Shown here: piece after piece, positions 1-5,734 of the stretch
Layout: each line of letters starts with the position of its first letter
Numbering within the stretch: position 1 is the first letter of the stretch
Translations under genes and position numbers: made by a program
Notes under the pieces: model-generated
Told to the model about the DNA's origin: nothing
Databases searched by the model: none
Seen by the model: the letters and a program-made list of their open reading frames with translations, nothing else
NCBI GenBank assembly: GCA_028699795.1
Contig: JAQVTZ010000058.1
Span: 1 to 10,270 of the forward strand
Direction of reading: 5' to 3'
Length of the DNA stretch: 10,270 nt
From: Clostridia bacterium
Lineage (GTDB): Bacteria; Bacillota; Clostridia; Christensenellales; DTU072

Positions 1-640
1 CCATTTTAGAAAAATCGATAGAAGATGCTAAAATACGCGCAGGCGTACCCGTTTTGAACCGTACCAGAGAAAGACCGTTTGCGGCAAGACTTTGGGACAG
101 CTTGCCGCTGCGCGAAAATCCATTGGGACCGGTGTCGCGCACATACTCGCCCGTAATGATTCTGCTTGCAAGATAGACCCCCGTGCAAAGAATAACGGCC
201 TTTGCGTACAGGGTTTCTCCCAACGCGGTTTGGATGCCGCATACGGCGCCGTTTTCGCATAAAAGCGACACGGCCTCGCCCTCTAAAACAGTTAAGTTCG
301 GGGTAGTTTCTAAGGCAGCTTTTGCCAATCGGTGGTACAACGATTTATCTACTTGTGCGCGTAGACTATGCACGGCGGGACCGTTGCCGAGATTCAGCAT
401 GCGTGTTTGGATGGTCGCTTTATCGGCAAGCTCACCCATAAGTCCGCCCAAAGCGTCCACTTCTTTTACCAAATGCCCTTTGCCCGTGCCTCCGATATTC
501 GGATTGCAAGCAAGAAAAGCAATTGCATCCAAAGTCATCGAAATAATTAAAGTATTGTGTCCCATCGCCGCAAGCGCGTGCGCGGCTTCTACGCCCGCAT
601 GTCCCGCGCCCACAACGATTGCATCGTATGTTTTACTCAT
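1..640 (-). CDS. mnmG: MnmG (GidA), tRNA U34 carboxymethylaminomethyl modification enzyme, N-terminal part
   Basis: This is the FAD-dependent subunit of the MnmE-MnmG complex, which installs the (carboxymethyl)aminomethyl group at C5 of wobble uridine in certain tRNAs. About 213 N-terminal residues are visible; the family is usually about 620-630 residues, so the rest lies beyond the left edge. Reading from 640, the protein begins MSKTYDAIVVGAGHAGVEAA, the FAD-binding Rossmann GxGxxG motif. Family signatures follow: CNPNIGGTGKGHLVKEVDAL near residues 46-65, then LNLGNGPAVHSLRAQVDK. The start is uncertain: an in-frame ATG lies 12 bases upstream at 650-652, only 2 bases after a GGAGG, while the ATG at 638-640 is 14 bases after it. 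I prefer 640 because the protein start matches the family. The gene lies 41 bases downstream of mnmE, its functional partner, in the same operon. Confidence 0.97.
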   Translation of the reverse strand, partial: MSKTYDAIVVGAGHAGVEAAHALAAMGHNTLIISMTLDAIAFLACNPNIGGTGKGHLVKEVDALGGLMGELADKATIQTRMLNLGNGPAVHSLRAQVDKSLYHRLAKAALETTPNLTVLEGEAVSLLCENGAVCGIQTALGETLYAKAVILCTGVYLASRIITGEYVRDTGPNGFSRSGKLSQSLAANGLSLVRFKTGTPARILASSIDFSKM

Positions 641-681
641 TGTAGTATGCATTTCCTCCGCGGAGTATCAGCGACATTTTT

Positions 682-2010
682 TTATTTACCCACACAGAAT
701 TCGCTGAATATTTTGTCGTATACTTCTTCGTTCACTTCCTTACCGGTAACGGCGGCAAGCGCGCGGCAAGCTCTGCGCAAATCTACCGCCGTGCAATCGG
801 GCGGAACAAACGCAAAGTTTTCTTTCGCGCTTAAAAGCGCGTCCATTGCCGTTTTTATGGCGAAGATATGCCTCTCTCTTGTCAGCACGGCAGAGCTCCC
901 CAGTTCGGCTGCCCCCGTCTTTGTTAGTATAAGATGCAGCAGTTCTTCTATGTTTTCGCCGTTGCGCGCCGAAATTTTGATGTCCGCTTTGCGCGGATAG
1001 GTTTCCGCATCGGATTTACTTTGGGCGATGATGCGTTTTTTGCGCGTATATTCCGCTTCAATGGCGCGCTCCGCTTCGGTTTCGGGGACCGAGCCATCCT
1101 TGAGAATTACCACGAGGTTGGCGCCCTCGATGGCGGTTTTTGCGCGGCCAACGCCGATTTTCTCGATGGGGTCCTCGCTTTCTCTAAGGCCTGCCGTATC
1201 CACGAGATGGATACGCGTTCCCTCTACTTCCAAGGTTTCGTACAGCGTGTCACGGGTGGTACCGGGGATGTCGGTCACAATGGCGCGCTCGTCCTTTAAT
1301 AACGCGTTCAGCAAGCTGGATTTCCCCGCATTGGGCAACCCTGCAATGACAACGGTAATCCCTTCCCGAACCAAAGCCCTTTTTTCGGAAGACAAATAAA
1401 TAGCTTCTAGACTTTTATAAACACGGTTTATGATATCCAAAGCAGCTGTTTTGGTATCCTCTAGTATCTCTTCGGGATAATCCAGCGCGACCTCGAGATT
1501 GGCAAGCGCAAGGGTGAGCAGCGATTCGTTATTATAAATACTTCCCGCAAGTTCGCCGCTCATAAGCCGGTAAGCTTGCATGGCTTCGGCTTCGCTTCGG
1601 GCGTTTACAAGGTCTACAATTCCTTCGGCGGCATCCAAAGTGCATTTCCCGTTTAAAAATGCGCGTTTGGTAAATTCTCCGGGAAGCGCGGGTCTTGCGC
1701 CGAGTTCGATACAGGCGCGCACGATGCTTTTTATAATCACCCGTCCCCCATGGCTTTGCAGCTCGACGACATCCTCTCCCGTATATGATTTAGGCGCCTT
1801 GCAATACATGCAAAACGCCATATCTTTTAGGGTTGCGGTTGTTATCGTGCCCAAATACATTTTGCGCGGAAGGGCGTCGTGCAGAGTGTCGAGCTCGGCG
1901 GTCGAAAAGAGTTTGGACGCGATAGGAAGCGCGCGTTCGCCCGAGAGTCTGACGATACCCACGGCGCCGGCATTAACCGGCGAGGTGGCCTCGGCGACAA
2001 TCGTATCCAT
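682..2010 (-). CDS. mnmE: MnmE (TrmE), tRNA modification GTPase
   Basis: This is the potassium-activated GTPase that partners MnmG in U34 tRNA modification; it binds formyl-tetrahydrofolate and dimerises. At 442 residues it is close to family length. The order is an N-terminal folate-binding domain (1-118), a helical domain, an embedded G domain (about 215-365) and a helical C-terminus. Visible motifs are G1 GLPNAGKS (224-231, with the potassium-coordinating Asn at 227), G2 GTTRD (250-254), G3 DTAG (271-274), a Glu at 283 where E. coli has catalytic E282, and the C-terminal FCVGK with the conserved Cys439. The odd point is G4: residues 331-334 read SKSD where NKxD is expected (codon AGT at 1018-1020). 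The start ATG shares one base with the khpB stop (TAATG), which suggests translational coupling. Identification is very sure; the effect of the G4 change on GTP use is unknown. Confidence 0.98.
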   Translation of the reverse strand: MDTIVAEATSPVNAGAVGIVRLSGERALPIASKLFSTAELDTLHDALPRKMYLGTITTATLKDMAFCMYCKAPKSYTGEDVVELQSHGGRVIIKSIVRACIELGARPALPGEFTKRAFLNGKCTLDAAEGIVDLVNARSEAEAMQAYRLMSGELAGSIYNNESLLTLALANLEVALDYPEEILEDTKTAALDIINRVYKSLEAIYLSSEKRALVREGITVVIAGLPNAGKSSLLNALLKDERAIVTDIPGTTRDTLYETLEVEGTRIHLVDTAGLRESEDPIEKIGVGRAKTAIEGANLVVILKDGSVPETEAERAIEAEYTRKKRIIAQSKSDAETYPRKADIKISARNGENIEELLHLILTKTGAAELGSSAVLTRERHIFAIKTAMDALLSAKENFAFVPPDCTAVDLRRACRALAAVTGKEVNEEVYDKIFSEFCVGK

Positions 2011-2813
2011 TAGTATCTACGCTTATTGTACCCGAAGCTGTGGGTTTTTCCGGGGCCGTTGCGACGGAAGTCACTTCTGCCGTAGGACCTTTCTTCTTGA
2101 TTGGGGATGATGATGACATGGCGGAATTTGCCTTCACCCTCGGATTGGGTGGTCACTTCTTTGTCGTCTGCAAGCGTTGTATGGATGACCCGTCTCTCGA
2201 AAGGATTCATGGGTTCCAACACGGTACGGCGGCCGCTCCTCGCGGTTTTTACTGCGAGTCTTCTTGCAAGGCCTGCAAGGGTTTCTTTGCGTTTTTTGCG
2301 GTAATTGCCTGCGTCGACTTGTACGCGAACAAACTCTTTTTCGCCTTTGTTGGCAAGCATAAGCGCAAAATACTGTATCGCATCCAATACTTCGCCGCGG
2401 TAGCCGATGATAAGTCCTGCGTCATCGCCGTTGACATAAATGTTCACTTCTCCGTTTTCGGTGTCGGAGGTGACTTCACAACGCACTCCCATTTTGGAGA
2501 TGAGTTGTGTTACAAACTCAACACATTCTTTTTCGGTCGCTGTTAAATCGATAAGGGCCGCGGCTGAGGGCACCGTTGCGGGTTCTACAGAATCCGAAGC
2601 GATTTCGCTTACGGGTTCTGCGACAATTTCTTCTGCTGTTACCGCAGCGGTCTCTTTAGGCGTAATGATAACACATGCTTTTGTGAAAATTCCGCCGTAG
2701 CTTTTTTTCTCGATGTCGACTTGGTCGATCGTAAGGCCCATTTCTTTTAGCCCGTTGGCGATTGCTTCGTCTACGGTGGCCGCTTTAAACTCCATTGGTG
2801 TTTTGTTTTTCAT
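2010..2813 (-). CDS. khpB: KhpB (Jag/EloR), KH-R3H RNA-binding protein
   Basis: KhpB is a cytoplasmic RNA-binding protein that, in Firmicutes studied, works with KhpA and affects cell elongation and division. The domain order is complete. A Jag_N domain spans about residues 7-52 (motif KSYGGIF at 37-43). An acidic, Glu/Ala/Val-rich linker follows to about 92. A type II KH domain spans about 93-168, with the GxxG loop read as GYRG at 137-140. An R3H domain spans about 170-237, with R207 and H211 in NPFERRVIHT. A basic, Arg/Asn/Gly-rich tail (240-267) may add RNA contacts. The start at 2813 is supported by AAAGGAAG nine bases upstream; an internal Met at residue 7 has no such site. The gene follows yidC after 94 bases, the usual yidC-jag arrangement, and its stop overlaps the mnmE start. 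Confidence 0.95.
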   Translation of the reverse strand: MKNKTPMEFKAATVDEAIANGLKEMGLTIDQVDIEKKSYGGIFTKACVIITPKETAAVTAEEIVAEPVSEIASDSVEPATVPSAAALIDLTATEKECVEFVTQLISKMGVRCEVTSDTENGEVNIYVNGDDAGLIIGYRGEVLDAIQYFALMLANKGEKEFVRVQVDAGNYRKKRKETLAGLARRLAVKTARSGRRTVLEPMNPFERRVIHTTLADDKEVTTQSEGEGKFRHVIIIPNQEERSYGRSDFRRNGPGKTHSFGYNKRRY

Positions 2814-2846
2814 TTATAGATACTTCCTTTTCTAAAAATTCGTTTT

Positions 2847-2874
2847 TATATACACAATAGACAAATACCGGCAA
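2847..2874 (-). promoter_or_regulatory. Possible internal promoter ahead of khpB-mnmE-mnmG
   Basis: Read on the minus strand, TTGCCG (2869-2874) is followed by a 16-bp spacer and TATATA (2847-2852), placing a start near 2840, about 27 bases before the khpB ATG. The match to the sigma-A consensus is moderate (4 of 6 at -35). The 94-base yidC-khpB gap is the longest in the block, so it is the likeliest place for a secondary promoter. This is inference from sequence only. Confidence 0.3.
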
Positions 2875-2907
2875 AGCATTACAAACAACACTTGCCGTTT
2901 TCCGAAG

Positions 2908-3978
2908 CTATTTCTTGATGGTACGGCTCATTATTTCGTCCTTGCGTTTTTTGTCGATCTGTTTGGAAACGATATTGAAGCCCAAGTTAAAAGCCGTCGT
3001 AAACAGATTGCTTACCACCATATAAAGGGCGAAAGCGGTACTGTAAAACAATGCGAAAATACCCATCATGAACGGCATAATATAGGTCATCATTTTTGCC
3101 TGGGATTGCTGTGCCTTCATTTGTTCTTCTGTTTGGCCCGCCATTTGCGGCGTTTCGGGTGCCTTAATAAGCTTTGTAGATAGTATGCTTAATGCAAACG
3201 AAATGATAGGTAAGATAAGATATCCGTTCCAGACTTTTTTGCCTTCCTCGTTAAAGTTGTATTTTTGGATAATAGGCGACATAATTTTTTGATACTCCAG
3301 ACGGTCTGCATCGGAGATACCCAGCTTACCCATACCCGTGCCGCTGTAAGTTTGGATATCGGGGATAGGGCTCTTCCAATTGTCTGGCATAAAGATGTTT
3401 TTGGTAAGTAAAAATCGCTCGGGATTATATGAGGCAAGCACGGCTTGTTCCGCTTCGCCTATCGCATAAGTTTCGAGAGCGGCTTCGTCGGAAATTTCGT
3501 CCGTCTTTTCGGCAATCGCCGCGGTATACGCGGTTTCGTAAACATTGGAAAGATCGTCGAACACCGCGGAGTTATAATGCCGCACCGCGCTGTTAAAGCC
3601 TGAGAACACCATGAAGAAAATTGCGAGTGTCAGCAAGGAGGGCAGACAAGCCGAAAAGGCGCTGTACTTGTGTTTTTTGTAAAGTTCGCGTTGCTTTTGC
3701 ATCAGCAATTCGCGATTCTGGCCGCATTGCTTAGTAATTTTGTCCAGCTCCGGCTTCATGACCTCCATTTTGAGGGCATTTTTGCGCGTGAGCACCTTTT
3801 GCCATACATCGAAAGGCAGCGTGGCAAGCTTCAAAAATAGAGTAAATAAAATAACCGTGATGCCGAAAGCGCCCATCAGCGCATAATCGTTACCCCAAGA
3901 TTGTACCCACTGGTACAGCCCGTTATAAATAAGTTTGCCGATTCCGTTTAATTCGGTGGCAAGGATCATAAGGTCCAT
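2908..3978 (-). CDS. yidC: YidC/Oxa1/SpoIIIJ-family membrane protein insertase
   Basis: YidC inserts and folds membrane proteins, alone or with Sec. The 356 residues show the five-helix Gram-positive core: TM1 about 33-56, a cytoplasmic charged hairpin about 57-108 (MEVMKPELDKITKQ), TM2 about 109-130, TM3 about 252-270, TM4 about 296-313, TM5 about 314-336, and a Lys/Arg-rich tail. No lipobox cysteine is seen near the N-terminus, unlike Bacillus SpoIIIJ. Two oddities are present. The groove position occupied by Arg in Bacillus (R73 of SpoIIIJ, in IRLxxLP) is Lys50 here (LKLATLP). The TM2-TM3 extracytoplasmic loop is about 120 residues (131-251), several times the Bacillus loop, and acidic. 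The start at 3978 follows AGAGGAAG six bases upstream; an in-frame Met at residue 4 also exists. The first 13 bases overlap yidD. Confidence 0.95.
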   Translation of the reverse strand: MDLMILATELNGIGKLIYNGLYQWVQSWGNDYALMGAFGITVILFTLFLKLATLPFDVWQKVLTRKNALKMEVMKPELDKITKQCGQNRELLMQKQRELYKKHKYSAFSACLPSLLTLAIFFMVFSGFNSAVRHYNSAVFDDLSNVYETAYTAAIAEKTDEISDEAALETYAIGEAEQAVLASYNPERFLLTKNIFMPDNWKSPIPDIQTYSGTGMGKLGISDADRLEYQKIMSPIIQKYNFNEEGKKVWNGYLILPIISFALSILSTKLIKAPETPQMAGQTEEQMKAQQSQAKMMTYIMPFMMGIFALFYSTAFALYMVVSNLFTTAFNLGFNIVSKQIDKKRKDEIMSRTIKK

Positions 3979-4208
3979 TTGGCACTTCCTCTCAGATTTT
4001 CTTTGACCGGGTCGAAACCGCCTCTAGCAAAGGGGTTGCATCGGAGTATCCGCGCGAGTCCCATCACACAACCCGAAACCGGGCCGTATTTGTTTATTGC
4101 GTCTAAGGTGTACATCGAACAGGTCGGGGTGTAAATGCAATCGCGCCCGACAATGGGCGAAAAGACCTTCTTGTAAAATAAAATAAGCGCTCGTAACAGC
4201 CTTTTCAT
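3966..4208 (-). CDS. yidD: YidD, membrane protein insertion efficiency factor
   Basis: YidD is a small membrane-associated protein that helps YidC-dependent insertion. The 80-residue length is typical. Family signatures are visible: an amphipathic, basic N-terminus (residues 1-18), GRDCIYTPTCSMYTLDAI around 21-38 with the conserved Cys24 and Cys30, and the C-terminal RCNPFARGGFDPV at 56-68. The start codon overlaps the rnpA stop in an ATGA arrangement and the end overlaps yidC by 13 bases, so the three genes are probably translated in a coupled way. Confidence 0.96.
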   Translation of the reverse strand: MKRLLRALILFYKKVFSPIVGRDCIYTPTCSMYTLDAINKYGPVSGCVMGLARILRCNPFARGGFDPVKENLRGSAKWTL

Positions 4209-4537
4209 GATGTCAGATGTCCCGCTTTTTTAAAAAGCGCGGCAAGGGAGTCTTTAATTGCATGAAAGTCCGCATTCGCGATACCTTCCCGTGCGGCAAT
4301 CACATAATTGAAGTTGCCGCAGAGATGCGGAATCAGACTTGTTGCCGCTTCGCGAATCCGCCGTTTTGTTTTGTTTCGTGTGACGCTCCCCCCTACTTTT
4401 TTGCTAACGCTTATGCCGATTTTCAGCCCTGCGGCTCTAACATAAATCAGCACGAGAAGAGGGGAGGATATCGCCGTGCCGTGTTTGTAGATGTAGTTGA
4501 AGCTGGCATGATTGGTCAGCCTCCGGGCTCTTTCCAT
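4205..4537 (-). CDS. rnpA: Ribonuclease P protein component
   Basis: RnpA is the protein cofactor of RNase P, which trims the 5' leader of precursor tRNAs; it helps bind the leader and metal ions. The 110 residues match the family. The N-terminal aromatic region reads LTNHASFNYIYKHG (7-20), then a beta-strand core, and the signature RNR helix at 54-63 reads RNKTKRRIRE. The second Arg of the usual RNR is Lys56, a conservative change. The protein is strongly basic. The start ATG directly abuts the rpmH stop (TAAATG) and no strong ribosome-binding site is seen, so translation probably depends on ribosomes finishing rpmH. The rpmH-rnpA-yidD-yidC order is the standard bacterial one. Confidence 0.96.
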   Translation of the reverse strand: MERARRLTNHASFNYIYKHGTAISSPLLVLIYVRAAGLKIGISVSKKVGGSVTRNKTKRRIREAATSLIPHLCGNFNYVIAAREGIANADFHAIKDSLAALFKKAGHLTS

Positions 4538-4678
4538 TTATGCCGAAAGTTTTGCTCTGCCCTTGTTGCGTCTGCGGCGGAGAACTCTCTTGCCGGTCTG
4601 GGAAGCCATTCTGGCGCGGAAACCGTGCACTTTGCTTTTGTGTCTCTTTTTAGGTTGGTAAGTTCTGAACATAGCCAT
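4538..4678 (-). CDS. rpmH: 50S ribosomal protein L34
   Basis: This small gene encodes L34, a basic protein of the large ribosomal subunit that binds 23S rRNA. The translation is 46 residues and contains the near-invariant FRTYQPKKRHKSKVHGFRAR, then MASQTGKRVLRRRRNKGRAK and the end LSA. The ATG at 4676-4678 (protein MAMFRTYQ) is ten bases after AGGAG. Many L34 proteins begin at the Met two residues later (4670-4672), which would put the site 16 bases away, so the longer start is preferred. It is the first gene of the minus-strand block, about 40 bases after the predicted transcription start. No dnaA gene lies upstream, as it often does in other bacteria. Confidence 0.97.
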   Translation of the reverse strand: MAMFRTYQPKKRHKSKVHGFRARMASQTGKRVLRRRRNKGRAKLSA

Positions 4679-4725
4679 AAATATATTTCTCCTGATTTTA
4701 ATTTCTTTTATTAACAAGCTATAAA

Positions 4726-4754
4726 ATTATAAACTATATCCTACCCAGTGTCAA
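4726..4754 (-). promoter_or_regulatory. Consensus sigma-A promoter for rpmH-rnpA-yidD-yidC
   Basis: On the minus strand, TTGACA (4749-4754) and TATAAT (4726-4731) are perfect consensus hexamers separated by exactly 17 bp. Transcription should start near 4719, giving a 5' leader of about 40 bases with AGGAG ahead of the rpmH ATG. Such a perfect promoter suits a highly expressed ribosomal protein gene. Confidence 0.9.
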
Positions 4755-4758
4755 CCGA

Positions 4759-4785
4759 TTGAAGAATGTCCGCCCGCGCTATAAT
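4759..4785 (+). promoter_or_regulatory. Possible upstream promoter for the GDPD operon
   Basis: TTGAAG (4759-4764) and TATAAT (4780-4785) lie on the plus strand with a 15-bp spacer, shorter than optimal. Its -35 element lies 4 bp from the divergent rpmH -35, so the two could compete for polymerase. It is weaker than the promoter at 4832-4860 and may not be used. Confidence 0.25.
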
Positions 4786-4831
4786 TATTTCCAAAGTACT
4801 TCTCTTATACTCGCAAACACAGCTGTACAGA

Positions 4832-4860
4832 TTGACAATCTACCGCTTACGGTTTATGAT
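4832..4860 (+). promoter_or_regulatory. Sigma-A promoter for the GDPD/asparaginase-like operon
   Basis: TTGACA (4832-4837), a 17-bp spacer and TATGAT (4855-4860) form a near-perfect promoter. Transcription should start near 4867, leaving a leader of only about 16 bases that is almost entirely the ribosome-binding site (AAAGGAG, eight bases before the ATG at 4883). Overlapping palindromes, ACAGCTGT (4819-4826) and CTGTACAG (4823-4830), sit just upstream of the -35 and could be a regulator site. Confidence 0.85.
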
Positions 4861-4882
4861 AACGGGAAAAGGAGCAAAAAAT

Positions 4883-5734
4883 ATGGATACTCCCGTTTCT
4901 ATAACGAAATTGCACGAGCTTCGCGCGCAAAAAGGCGTACTGATTGCAACCCATAGGGGCGTCATGGGCGGCAATATCATCGAAAATACAATCGGAGGTT
5001 ATCGCGCGGCCGTCAATATGGGTTCGGACATCGTCGAAATGGATGTGCCGCGCACGCTGGACGGCAAACTTGTCTGTATTCATGACGGCATGGAACGGCG
5101 CCTGTTTGTGGCAAATTGGATACCCACACCAATGCTTTTGGAGCGTTTTGCGTTGCGCAGGCGGTATATGAATCAAAGCCTAAGCCGCTTGTCGCAAACC
5201 CCTTGCCGCTTCGAAGATGCGCTGCAAGCGCTCAAAGGAAGATGCATTATCAATGTAGACCGCTGTTGGGGGCATTGGCAAAAAGTGTGTGAAGTTGTCG
5301 CGCGGTTCGGCATGGAAGACCAAGTTCTTTTCAAGTGTGTTCCCTGCGAAAAATATCTCAAAGTGCTCGAGTCCCAACAAACGCGTTTTCTCTATATGCC
5401 GATTATAAAAAAGATGCAAGACTTCGAAACGGTAGAGAGGTTCAATCTTACGGTACCCGCTTACGAATTTGTTTTTTCCACACCGACAAGTTCGATTATC
5501 GCTCCCGAAATTTTATCAAAACTGAAACAAAAGGGCATCCTATTATGGGGCAACGCAATAGATATCCATGAAGGCGGCGACCTTTGCGCGGGATTTGATG
5601 ATTACATATCTCTCACGGACGATCCCGAAAAGGGATGGGGAAAGCTGATAGAAATGGGGTTTGATATTCTTCAGACGGATTTTCCTTCCGCATTACACAA
5701 TTATTTAGTGAAAAAGGGCGTAAGAAGGGCATGA
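4883..5734 (+). CDS. Glycerophosphodiester phosphodiesterase family protein
   Basis: GDPD enzymes hydrolyse glycerophosphodiesters, from phospholipid or teichoic acid breakdown, to glycerol-3-phosphate and an alcohol. The 283 residues carry the TIM-barrel signatures: THRGVMGG with H24 and R25, ENT at 34-36, EMD with E52 and D54, and HDG with H67 and D68, the expected metal and acid-base residues. Later barrel strands read INVD (123-126), LWGN (221-224) and LQTDFP (263-268). No signal peptide or membrane segment is seen, so it should be cytosolic. The start at 4883 is chosen because AAAGGAG precedes it by eight bases. The open frame extends to 4766, but the added 39 residues would span the promoter and resemble no family member. 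The stop overlaps the next start (ATGA), making a two-gene operon. The family is sure; the substrate is not. Confidence 0.9.
   Translation: MDTPVSITKLHELRAQKGVLIATHRGVMGGNIIENTIGGYRAAVNMGSDIVEMDVPRTLDGKLVCIHDGMERRLFVANWIPTPMLLERFALRRRYMNQSLSRLSQTPCRFEDALQALKGRCIINVDRCWGHWQKVCEVVARFGMEDQVLFKCVPCEKYLKVLESQQTRFLYMPIIKKMQDFETVERFNLTVPAYEFVFSTPTSSIIAPEILSKLKQKGILLWGNAIDIHEGGDLCAGFDDYISLTDDPEKGWGKLIEMGFDILQTDFPSALHNYLVKKGVRRA

Noticed and set aside
183..707. Plus-strand open frame opposite mnmG
   Set aside because: It is a shadow of the convincing minus-strand mnmG; its translation shows no family features.
2040..2546. Plus-strand open frame opposite khpB
   Set aside because: It lies wholly antisense to a clear KH-R3H gene and is low-complexity in Phe and Cys, as expected of a shadow frame.
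2869..2897. Hairpin CGGCAA/TTGCCG between yidC and khpB
   Set aside because: The stem is only 6 bp with a loop of about 17 bases and no T tract follows, so it is not a terminator.
4766..4882. N-terminal extension of the GDPD gene starting at 4766
   Set aside because: The extension would cover the -35 and -10 elements at 4832-4860, has no ribosome-binding site and does not look like family sequence; the ATG at 4883 has a good one.
4679..4882. Replication origin next to rpmH
   Set aside because: No DnaA-box-like repeats or AT-rich unwinding repeats were found, only promoters.
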